Positions 37,615-44,497 of a stretch of DNA of 52,843 nt are shown here, in pieces. Below the pieces are notes generated by a model, which worked only from the letters and a program-made list of their open reading frames with translations, was not told where the DNA came from and did no database searches. Source of the DNA: Halomonas sp. (GTDB lineage: Bacteria > Pseudomonadota > Gammaproteobacteria > Pseudomonadales > Halomonadaceae); contig NZ_JAFIFK010000078.1 in NCBI RefSeq assembly GCF_020832045.1, positions 1 through 52,843 on the forward strand, given 5' to 3'. Positions within the stretch are counted from its first letter, which is position 1. Each line of letters starts with the position of its first letter. The position numbers and the translations under genes are program-made.

Positions 37615-37977
37615 ATGCCTCGACTTCGGACGACGGCGGCACGCGTGCTGCGCCCCGCCCTGCCCGCCTGCCTGCTGCTTTCCTTCGCCCTGCCTGCCCT
37701 GGCCAATGACTACCCTACCGAAGCACGGGTGGATTACGTGCTTGGCTGCATGGCGGCCAACGGCAACAGCTACCTGACCATGCGGAAGTGTGCCTGCAGC
37801 ATCGACGTGATCGCCGAGCACCTGCCCTACGAAACCTACGAGCAGGTCGAGACGGTCATGGGAATGCAGGACCAGCGCGGCGAACTGGGCGTGCTGTTCC
37901 GCACCGAGCGCGGCATGCAAGACCAGGTGCAGGCGCTCAATCAGGCTCAGGCCGACGCCAACCTGCGCTGCTTCTGA
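37615..37977 (+). CDS. exported cysteine-containing protein of the alcohol-oxidation region
   Basis: A 120-residue protein with a signal peptide (residues 10-30, ending ALPALA) and a mature part of 90 residues. Four cysteines remain after cleavage (C45, C59, C61, C119), placed as MAANG, MRKCACSIDVIAEHLPYETYEQ and a terminal RCF, probably two disulfides. GGAGG nine bases before the ATG is strong. Its TGA overlaps the ATG of a cytochrome c gene by one base. I recall similar short CACSID-type proteins near quinoprotein dehydrogenases of methylotrophs, but no function is known. It may assist cytochrome or dehydrogenase maturation; that is speculation. Confidence 0.72.
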   Translation: MPRLRTTAARVLRPALPACLLLSFALPALANDYPTEARVDYVLGCMAANGNSYLTMRKCACSIDVIAEHLPYETYEQVETVMGMQDQRGELGVLFRTERGMQDQVQALNQAQADANLRCF

Positions 37978-38381
37978 TGCGTAGGCCCCGTGCTCGAAGC
38001 AGCCTCCTCGGCCTGGCCCTCGCTACGCTGCTGCTCGCCCCGCTTACGGCCAACGCCGCCGAACACGCCGAGGGTGAGCGGCTGTTCCGCGCTCAGTGCG
38101 TCGGTTGTCACAGCATCGAACCCGGCCGCCACCTGGCCGGCCCAAGCCTGCACGACCTGATCGGACGCCCGGCGGGCAGCATTGAGGAGTTCGACTACTC
38201 TCCAGCGCTCGAACAGGCCGAGCTGGTGTGGGATCGCGACACGCTCGACGCCTTCCTCGCCGGCCCGGAGCGCTTCCTACCCGGCAATCGCATGGTGCTG
38301 TGGGAGCTCGACCCACGTACACGCCAGCGCATCATCGACTACCTGGAATATCGAAGCCTGGAGAAACCGAGCGCACCCTGA
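37977..38381 (+). CDS. periplasmic class I cytochrome c
   Basis: A 134-residue precursor with signal peptide (LLGLALATLLLAPLTANA). The haem motif is CVGCH (C41, C44, H45), and M106 in GNRMVLW is the probable sixth ligand. The mature domain of about 105 residues matches single-haem class I cytochromes such as c550 of quinoprotein systems. It begins within the last codon of the upstream exported protein (TGATG), so the pair is coupled. It points towards the end of the minus-strand xox operon, and an inverted-repeat element separates them. It could accept electrons downstream of XoxG or serve the sugar dehydrogenase. Confidence 0.9.
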   Translation: MRRPRARSSLLGLALATLLLAPLTANAAEHAEGERLFRAQCVGCHSIEPGRHLAGPSLHDLIGRPAGSIEEFDYSPALEQAELVWDRDTLDAFLAGPERFLPGNRMVLWELDPRTRQRIIDYLEYRSLEKPSAP

Positions 38382-38406
38382 CCTACCAGCCGTCACGGCT
38401 ACCCTT

Positions 38407-38548
38407 GGGAAGCTCTGATAAATCGTCGAGCGGGATGAAGCACAAGGCGCACGGAGCGCAGAAACCGGAGCCTATGGGGTATAGGTGAGGATTTCGAGCA
38501 CCGCGCAACGCAGTGATTCGCACGCGCAGACATTTATCCAGCGTTCCC
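38407..38548. repeat. 142-bp MITE-like element with terminal inverted repeats
   Basis: The ends GGGAAGCTCTGATAAAT (38407-38423) and ATTTATCCAGCGTTCCC (38532-38548) are imperfect 17-bp inverted repeats. Inside are a small hairpin CCTAT/ATAGG and no open frame. CTT flanks both sides and could be a 3-bp target duplication. The right end lies inside the permease gene: the complement of GCTGGATAA supplies the last codons and stop. The interior resembles a short intergenic repeat that I recall from other Halomonas genomes; this memory needs a search to confirm. Confidence 0.6.
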
Positions 38549-39340
38549 CTTGCGTGCCATCATGCCTCGGGAGGGGTTATACCCCACGATCGCCAGCACC
38601 AGCAGCACCGCCGCCACCGCCACGCTGATCAGCACCGCATCGGCGTTGAAGCGCTCGTACATGGCGAAGCGGATCATCTCCACGGCGTGGGTGAAGGGAT
38701 TGAGCGCAGCGATCTGATAGACCAGATAGCTGCCCTCGCGGATGCGCCACAGCGGATAGAGCGCCGAGGAGAGAAAGAACATCGGGAAGATGACGAAGTT
38801 CATCACCCCGGCAAAGTTCTCCAACTGGCGGATGAATGACGAAAGCAGCAGCCCCAGCGCGCCGACCATGAAACCGGTCACCAGCAGTGCCGGCAGCAGG
38901 TAGAGATAGCCCATCGCCGGGGCCTGGATGCCGTAGACCCAGGCGATGGCCAGAAAGACATAGACCTGCACCACCGACACCAGAGTGCTGGCTAGCAGCT
39001 TACACACCAGCAGATACCAGCGCGGAAAGGGGCTGACCAGCAGCACCCGCATGCTACCCATCTCGCGGTCGTACACCATGGACAGCGAGCTCTGCATACC
39101 GTTGAACAGCTGGATCATGCCCACCAGCCCCGGGACGATGTAGACCTCGTAGAGAATGTAGGTCTGGTAGGGCTCGGTCATGGCCACGCCCAGCGCCATG
39201 CGAAAGCCGGCGGCGAACACGAACAGCCATACCAGCGGCCGCACCAGCGCGGCGAGAAAGCGGCTGCGCTGGTGCAGAAAGCGCAGCAGCTCCCGGCCCA
39301 CCACGCCACGCAGACAGTGCACCCAGGGCATCAGTCGCAT
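38534..39340 (-). CDS. ABC-2 type permease of the PQQ-dehydrogenase region
   Basis: A 268-residue inner-membrane permease with six helices, of the ABC-2 exporter superfamily and of the PedC-like subfamily found beside PQQ-dependent alcohol dehydrogenases. Family phrases: RPLVWLFVFAAGFR, IVPGLVGMIQLFNGMQSSLSMVYDREMGSMRVLL and NPFTHAVEMIRFAMY. Its start overlaps the ATPase gene by 10 bp. The final residues, KGNAG and the TAA, come from the terminal inverted repeat of the adjoining 142-bp element. The transported compound is unknown; the genetics of related systems tie it to growth on alcohols. Confidence 0.9.
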   Translation of the reverse strand: MRLMPWVHCLRGVVGRELLRFLHQRSRFLAALVRPLVWLFVFAAGFRMALGVAMTEPYQTYILYEVYIVPGLVGMIQLFNGMQSSLSMVYDREMGSMRVLLVSPFPRWYLLVCKLLASTLVSVVQVYVFLAIAWVYGIQAPAMGYLYLLPALLVTGFMVGALGLLLSSFIRQLENFAGVMNFVIFPMFFLSSALYPLWRIREGSYLVYQIAALNPFTHAVEMIRFAMYERFNADAVLISVAVAAVLLVLAIVGYNPSRGMMARKGNAG

Positions 39341-40104
39341 GCGGTCTCCTCATCCCCGACGAGGCGGTCGAAGGCCTCACCCAGCGTCTCGACACCGAGG
39401 CGGGCGGTCAGCGTCTCGCTCTGCTCGTCGGCCAGCAGCCGCCCATGGTGCAGCACCGCGACCCGGTCGCCGGGCCGTACCTCGTCGATCAGGTGGGTGG
39501 CCCACAGTACCGCCACGCCGGCCTCGACGCACAGCCGGTGAGCGTGGGTGACGAGATCGCGCCGTGAGGCGATGTCGAGCCCTACGGTGGGCTCGTCGAG
39601 CAACAGCAGGCGCGGCTCATGCATCAGCCCCCTGGCGATCTCCACCCGGCGCCGCTGTCCGCCGGAGAGTCGGCGTACCCGCGTGCGACGCTGGTCAGCC
39701 AGACCCACTCGTTCGAGCTGAGCCAGCGCGCGTGCCTTCGACTCGCGTGGCGACATGCCATGCAGGGCACCGTGGTAAGCCAGGTTCTGCATCACGCTGA
39801 GGTCGAGATCCAGCGTCGGCTGCTGAAACACCGCGCCGATGCGGGCGTGGGCCTGCACCGCCTGGCGGCGCACGTCGAAGCTGCCGATACGAATCTCGCC
39901 GCGGCGACGATCGTGCAGCCGTGTGATCAGCGAGAACAGCGTGGTCTTGCCGGCGCCGTTGGGCCCGAGCAGCACGACGAACTCCCCGGCCTTGATGGCC
40001 AGGGAGACGTCGTCGAGCGCCGGCCTGCCAGTGTAGGTGAAGCTCAGCTCGATGATATCCAGGGCGAGAGCCTCCGCCCCGGCCGTGTGGCTGGCCTCAC
40101 TCAC
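39331..40104 (-). CDS. ABC transporter ATP-binding protein of the PQQ-dehydrogenase region
   Basis: A 257-residue ATPase with Walker A GPNGAGKTTL, the Q-loop, signature VRRLSGGQRRRVEIARGL, Walker B LLLLDEPTVGLD and a switch His in WATHLIDE. It matches the subfamily annotated as the ABC ATPase of PQQ-dependent alcohol dehydrogenase systems. It starts at GTG 40104, overlapping the beta-propeller stop (GTGA), and its end overlaps the permease start by 10 bp. A C-terminal extension of about 35 residues after the switch region (LADEQSETLTARLGVETLGEAFDRL) is typical of exporters. Confidence 0.92.
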   Translation of the reverse strand: MSEASHTAGAEALALDIIELSFTYTGRPALDDVSLAIKAGEFVVLLGPNGAGKTTLFSLITRLHDRRRGEIRIGSFDVRRQAVQAHARIGAVFQQPTLDLDLSVMQNLAYHGALHGMSPRESKARALAQLERVGLADQRRTRVRRLSGGQRRRVEIARGLMHEPRLLLLDEPTVGLDIASRRDLVTHAHRLCVEAGVAVLWATHLIDEVRPGDRVAVLHHGRLLADEQSETLTARLGVETLGEAFDRLVGDEETACD

Positions 40105-41093
40105 GGTTCGACGATCACGCCCCAGGGGAAGCGCCCCACCGGGATCGAACGCACCGCCCGCAGGCTATCCACCTCGATCATGGTGACGTCACCGCTGACC
40201 CCGTTGGTGGTGTAGAGCCGGCTCTCGTCACCGTTGAGCGCCAGATGCCACACCCGCTGTCCGACCAGGATATAGTCGAGTACCTCGTAGGTCTGCTGGT
40301 CGACCACCGCCACCCGGTTGGCAGGCCCCAGGGCGACGAAGCCATAGCGACCGTCGGAGGTCAGCGCCACCCCTACCGCCTGCACGGTTTCCCGGGGCAC
40401 GCCCGGCACGTCGAAGCGGATCACGTGCTCAACGTCGAAAGTCTCCTGCATGTCGAGAATCGACACGGTGCCGGCGATCTCCGCCGAGACCCAGGCTTCA
40501 CGACCGTCATGAGTGAACTCGGCGTGGCGCGGGCGGGCGCCTACCAGCCGGTGGTGAACCGCTTCCATGGTCTCGGTATCGATGATGTGCGCCATGTTGG
40601 AGGTTTCCGTAGTGGAGACCAGCCATCGCCCGTCGGGGCTGAGGCCCAGCCCTTCCGGTTCGACCCCCACCGGGATCTCGGTGACCAGGGTTCGCCGCTC
40701 GTAGTCCAGCACCGAGACGATATTGTCGTCCTCGTTGGAAACGTAGATGTAGGGCCGGTTGGGGTCGACGCGTATCACCTCCGGATCGTCGCCCGACGCC
40801 TGGCTGCGAACCACCTGCAGCGTCTCCAGATCGATCATGTCGATGGCCTCGTCGTCGCCCACCGCCACGAACAGCTCACTGCCGTCGCTGCTGAAAGCCA
40901 TCGACCGCGGCCGCCGCCCGACGCTGATAGTTTCCACCACCTCGAGGCTCGCCCCGTCGATGACCGAAATGGTGTTGTCCTTCTCGTTGGAGACGAAGAT
41001 ACGCTCCGCCTGAGCGCTTAATGGCAGCAGCGCCAGTGCCCCCAGCGACAGTCCGAGCAGCCCGGGTGAGTAAATGCGGTTCAGAAGCGACAT
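40101..41093 (-). CDS. exported YVTN-type beta-propeller protein
   Basis: A 330-residue periplasmic seven-bladed propeller, with a signal peptide (LLGLSLGALALLPLSAQA) and repeated YVTN-like units: FVSNEKDNTISVIDG, MAFSSDGSELFVAVGD, YIYVSNEDDNIVSVLDY, LGLSPDGRWLVSTTE. It is the beta-propeller family known to accompany PQQ-dependent catabolism; no PQQ-binding residues are obvious and its action is unknown. The gene overlaps the upstream binding-protein gene by 13 bp and the ATPase gene by 4 bp, so it is made with the ABC transporter. A role in presenting a periplasmic ligand or enzyme to the transporter is inferred. Confidence 0.9.
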   Translation of the reverse strand: MSLLNRIYSPGLLGLSLGALALLPLSAQAERIFVSNEKDNTISVIDGASLEVVETISVGRRPRSMAFSSDGSELFVAVGDDEAIDMIDLETLQVVRSQASGDDPEVIRVDPNRPYIYVSNEDDNIVSVLDYERRTLVTEIPVGVEPEGLGLSPDGRWLVSTTETSNMAHIIDTETMEAVHHRLVGARPRHAEFTHDGREAWVSAEIAGTVSILDMQETFDVEHVIRFDVPGVPRETVQAVGVALTSDGRYGFVALGPANRVAVVDQQTYEVLDYILVGQRVWHLALNGDESRLYTTNGVSGDVTMIEVDSLRAVRSIPVGRFPWGVIVEP

Positions 41094-42292
41094 TGTGATT
41101 CCCCCTCGTCGGCGCCGAGTGCATCAAGCGGCGTGCGTGGATGCAGATAGCCCTCCTGCGGCGACACCGATGCCACCATGCGCGGCCCGGTGATCAGGAT
41201 GGGTTGGCGCAGCTGATGGTTCCAGGTGCGATAGCTGACCGGGAAGCCCAGGTAGCCGGCGAGCTCGAACTCTTCGCTTAGCATGTAGTCGAGGACCGTC
41301 TCGCGCTCCACGGAGCCGGTACGTGCCGCCGCCTCGCCAAGCGAGCGCAGCGCCAGCCAGGCGCCAAAGTCCCGCGGCGTCATCCAACGGTCGGCGAGCT
41401 TTTCGAAGCGCCGCTGCAGCTGCACCGCTCCCCAGGACTCATGGGCGCGGTGCCAGGGCGTGGCCATCAACCCCTGGGTGCCCACCACCGGGCGCGGGGC
41501 CCAGGTCTGGAAGGGGAAGTACTCGCCGAAATAGTCGGTTTCGTCGGCGATCATTAGGACGTCGTGCTCGGGCAGATCCTGCATGAACACGGGAATCTCG
41601 CGCTGAATGGCATGGAAACCGCCCTCGGCGCGACGCGCCATGGGGTCGTGGGGCCACATCCTGTCCCCCACGATACGATGCCCGTAGCGCTCGGCCGAGG
41701 CGCGCAGCACGTCAGCCAGGATGCGATCTTCGTCGGTATTACCGTAGACAAGCGCCCAGCGGTCCCACTGCTTGAAGCCGAGGAACTGAGCCAGCGCATC
41801 GGCCAGCATGCGCCGGCTCGGGGTGGTGTGGTAAAGCGCCGGGTGGCAGGCTTCACCCCGCAACTCGTCGTCCGGCGCCCAGGCGTTGAACACCACCCGG
41901 TCACCGCGGGCAGGATGCGCCATCAGCTCATTGAGCGCCGCGGCGGGCAGTCCGCTGACGATCCATTCGGCGCCCTGCTCGACCAGGCTCTCGAGCGCTT
42001 CGCCTACGTCGCCCCCCTGGGCCACCACCGCCTCGTGCAAGACGAACTCCTGCCCCAGAAACTGCGCCGTGGCATTGTTGTCGTTGAGACCCAGCCGAGC
42101 GCCCTGGAGACCTTCGTCATCGAGTACGGGGTCGAGTACCGAGAGCGGCTCCTGATCGTCGGGGCGCTCCATGCCAAGATAGCCCACCACGATAGGGGCC
42201 GGCGTCTCGGCCAACACCAGGGGCGTCCAACCCAGGCCAGCGGCGATGCCCCCCATCGCCAGCCAGCGAAGGCACCGGGGTAAGGTTCTCAT
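41081..42292 (-). CDS. periplasmic amino-acid-type binding protein of the PQQ system
   Basis: A 403-residue exported protein (signal to about residue 28, GWTPLVLA) of the type I (LivJ-like) binding fold: VVGYLGMERPDD at the start of the mature chain, LNDNNATAQFLGQEF, and a second lobe with ALVYGNTDEDRILADVLRASAERYGH. It belongs to the group annotated as ABC substrate-binding proteins of PQQ-dependent alcohol dehydrogenase systems. Such proteins usually serve importers, yet the linked permease is exporter-like. GAGGAG precedes the ATG. It lies 63 bp after the unknown 42356 gene and overlaps the propeller gene. Confidence 0.9.
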   Translation of the reverse strand: MRTLPRCLRWLAMGGIAAGLGWTPLVLAETPAPIVVGYLGMERPDDQEPLSVLDPVLDDEGLQGARLGLNDNNATAQFLGQEFVLHEAVVAQGGDVGEALESLVEQGAEWIVSGLPAAALNELMAHPARGDRVVFNAWAPDDELRGEACHPALYHTTPSRRMLADALAQFLGFKQWDRWALVYGNTDEDRILADVLRASAERYGHRIVGDRMWPHDPMARRAEGGFHAIQREIPVFMQDLPEHDVLMIADETDYFGEYFPFQTWAPRPVVGTQGLMATPWHRAHESWGAVQLQRRFEKLADRWMTPRDFGAWLALRSLGEAAARTGSVERETVLDYMLSEEFELAGYLGFPVSYRTWNHQLRQPILITGPRMVASVSPQEGYLHPRTPLDALGADEGESQCRF

Positions 42293-42355
42293 GAATGCTC
42301 CTCAGGCAGTCGTGCTGCCACTGTTGTCGTTGTTGTCTTGCCCTTCTTCACTGCT

Positions 42356-43009
42356 TCACGGCATGTGCACCATGATCGTTCTCACCATGCGGGACAGCTT
42401 CTCCTCCAGCAGGTAGGGCTGCTCGCACATGGCCGGCAGCGCCTGCTGGCGCTGCTGAAAGGTACGCTGCTCCCAGAAAAGGGCCTCGGAGAGGTGTTCG
42501 ACCTCCGCTGCGTCGGCGCCTTCCTCGGCGCGGCGCTCCTCGAGTTCGTCGACCATGGCGGAGATGGTCCCCAGGCGTGCCAGCTGGGCACGGGAAGCGC
42601 TGCGAATTCCGTCGATGGTGCGCCGCCGTTCACGGTTGGTGAGCTCGAACAAGCCAGCGAAGAGCAGCGTGAGGCGCTGTTCGGCCTCCTCCTCGGAAGC
42701 CTCCTCGCTCACCGACTCGACAAACTCACGCACGCGCTCCAGAGCCTGCGCCTCCGGGGTCGAGCGCGAGATGGCAAAGCGCGCCACCCGGCCGACTTCC
42801 TCATCCTCCCACCATGCCTGCTCCAGCTCCTCCGGGGAGGGGCCGGTCCAGATGGTGCCCCATGACAGTTCAGGTATCAGGCGCTGCACGCAGGGCCAGT
42901 CGGGCGGCCCTGCAGCGGCACGCTGGGCCTCGAGCTCGGTCGCGGTAAACAGCGCCAGCGTGAACCCGACTCCCAGCAGCAAGGGGGCGAAAGGGCACGA
43001 ACGGCTCAT
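42356..43009 (-). CDS. exported protein of unknown function in the xox operon
   Basis: A 217-residue protein with signal peptide (FAPLLLGVGFTLALFTATELEAQ). The mature part starts DWPCVQRLIPELSWGTIWTGP, then a Glu/Arg-rich all-helical stretch (80-200), and ends EQPYLLEEKLSRMVRTIMV. Two cysteines (WPCVQR and AMCEQP) could pair. I recognise the WPCVQR opening from uncharacterised proteins in methylotroph dehydrogenase clusters but know no function. Its ATG overlaps the xoxJ-like stop (ATGA), so it is co-translated with the dehydrogenase accessory proteins. Confidence 0.78.
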   Translation of the reverse strand: MSRSCPFAPLLLGVGFTLALFTATELEAQRAAAGPPDWPCVQRLIPELSWGTIWTGPSPEELEQAWWEDEEVGRVARFAISRSTPEAQALERVREFVESVSEEASEEEAEQRLTLLFAGLFELTNRERRRTIDGIRSASRAQLARLGTISAMVDELEERRAEEGADAAEVEHLSEALFWEQRTFQQRQQALPAMCEQPYLLEEKLSRMVRTIMVHMP

Positions 43010-43848
43010 GTCTCATCTCCTTCGACCGACCCCAGCAGTTGGCCGCGGCGGTCGAGCAGTGGCACGCCGTATTCGCGCAGAATGGCATCGATCTCCCCCT
43101 GGCGGCGCTCGATGAAGTCGTTGATCCAATCCTTCCAGTGGGGCTCGCCGCGGCGCACGCCCATGGTAATGCGATAGTCGAGGGTAGCGTCGGAGTCGTC
43201 ATCCACCAGCGGTACGACCTTGAGCGGTGGGTCCTGACGCGCCGCGTAGTACGCCGCAAGCGGCCCCCAAAGCACGGCACCTTCCGTCACCCCTTCGACG
43301 ACATCGGCAACGGCATCGCGCACCGGAGCCCGCACACGGGTATCGACCATCAGCGGATAGCCTTGGATACGTGCGCCGGTCCGCCGTAACGGCACCAATG
43401 GCGGGGTCTCGGCCACCACACCGATGCGACGCCCGGCCAGCGCAGGATCGCTCAGCCGAGTGACCTCCAGCTCGGAGTCCTCGGGTACCACCAGCGCATA
43501 GACCGAGCGGTAGTAGGCGTTGGTGTTCTGCAGGAAGTCGTAACCCGCCACGACGCCGATCATCACGTCGCACACGCGCAGCTCCAAGGTGTTGCGCACA
43601 AAGCCCATGACCTGGGGCGACCAGACATAGGTCAGCGGTACGCCGAGATCGTCGGCCATCAGCTCGGCAATGCGATTCTCGAACCCTTCACCGGCCTGGT
43701 TGCTGAAGGGCAGGTTGTTGCCGTCGGCGCAGACCCGCAGGGCCTCGCGCTCCTGGCGTTCGGGGGGGTTGGCAAGAACAGCAGTGGCAGCGGCCAGCCC
43801 CATGGTCAGGGCCAGCATAAGCAATAGGTGACGACAGGCTTCTTTCAT
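43006..43848 (-). CDS. xoxJ: XoxJ/MoxJ-like periplasmic binding protein
   Basis: A 280-residue exported protein of the family-3 binding fold (signal to about residue 27, LTMGLAAATAVLA). Diagnostic phrases are LRVCADGNNLPFSNQAGEGFENRIAELMADDLGV and LRVCDVMIGVVAGYDFLQNTNAYYRSVYAL, found in the quinoprotein-dehydrogenase-associated MoxJ/XoxJ family. XoxJ is thought to help activate or fold the lanthanide methanol dehydrogenase; direct evidence is limited. GGAGG precedes the ATG. It lies third in the order xoxF, cytochrome, xoxJ, the usual arrangement. Confidence 0.88.
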   Translation of the reverse strand: MKEACRHLLLMLALTMGLAAATAVLANPPERQEREALRVCADGNNLPFSNQAGEGFENRIAELMADDLGVPLTYVWSPQVMGFVRNTLELRVCDVMIGVVAGYDFLQNTNAYYRSVYALVVPEDSELEVTRLSDPALAGRRIGVVAETPPLVPLRRTGARIQGYPLMVDTRVRAPVRDAVADVVEGVTEGAVLWGPLAAYYAARQDPPLKVVPLVDDDSDATLDYRITMGVRRGEPHWKDWINDFIERRQGEIDAILREYGVPLLDRRGQLLGSVEGDET

Positions 43849-43891
43849 GCATCCTCCGCTTCAGGAAGTGATTTCGAGAATGGCGCAGGAC

Positions 43892-44389
43892 TCAATCCTC
43901 GGCACTCGCTTCCTCGGCGGCTTCGTCTTTCTCTTCATCCTGTTCCTGCATCGACTCGATGATGCGGGGACGGCCGCGCCCCAGACCACCTTCGCCGCGG
44001 GCTCGCATGTAACTGTAGAGGTTGGGTATGTTGCCCATGACGTAGGGGTCATCGGCGAAAGAGGGCATGACCTGACCGGGCTGCACTTCACGTCCTGCGG
44101 CAATGGTCCCGGCAAAATTTTCCCAACCGCGTCGTTCGACCACGCGAATCAGGTTAGGCGCAAACGAGGAACCCATACCGTCAGGGCCATGACAGGCCAT
44201 GCAGGCTCGGGTGTAGACGAGATAGCCCTCGTAGGTGTTGGGGTCCACCTTACCGTCCTCGACGATGAAAGCACCGGGTCCTTCACCGGTCATGCGGTTC
44301 TCGTCGTCGGCAGCAGCGTGAGTGGTAACGAACCCAAGCAAGGCAAGGGCGAATACGGGAATAGCGCGAAAACGTACACATACCGTCAT
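43892..44389 (-). CDS. xoxG: XoxG-like periplasmic cytochrome c with acidic tail
   Basis: The probable electron acceptor of the XoxF enzyme. The 165-residue precursor has a signal peptide (FRAIPVFALALLGFVTTHAAA), haem motif CMACH (C63, C66, H67) and M108 as likely sixth ligand (VMPSF). After the haem domain (to about 137) comes a tail of some 25 residues, mostly Glu, Asp and Ala, which cytochromes cL usually lack in this form. The ATG at 44389 is set by AAGGA eight bases upstream; upstream in-frame codons would spoil the signal. It lies 108 bp after xoxF. Confidence 0.9.
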   Translation of the reverse strand: MTVCVRFRAIPVFALALLGFVTTHAAADDENRMTGEGPGAFIVEDGKVDPNTYEGYLVYTRACMACHGPDGMGSSFAPNLIRVVERRGWENFAGTIAAGREVQPGQVMPSFADDPYVMGNIPNLYSYMRARGEGGLGRGRPRIIESMQEQDEEKDEAAEEASAED

Positions 44390-44497
44390 GCAGCACATCC
44401 TTCTTCTAGCAACTTCGGCCGCACGCACGGCGTGCCACCGAAGGGAGAAAGAGTGGGCGGGTACGACAGCTGCCGTACCCGCCCGGGTAGAACCGGA

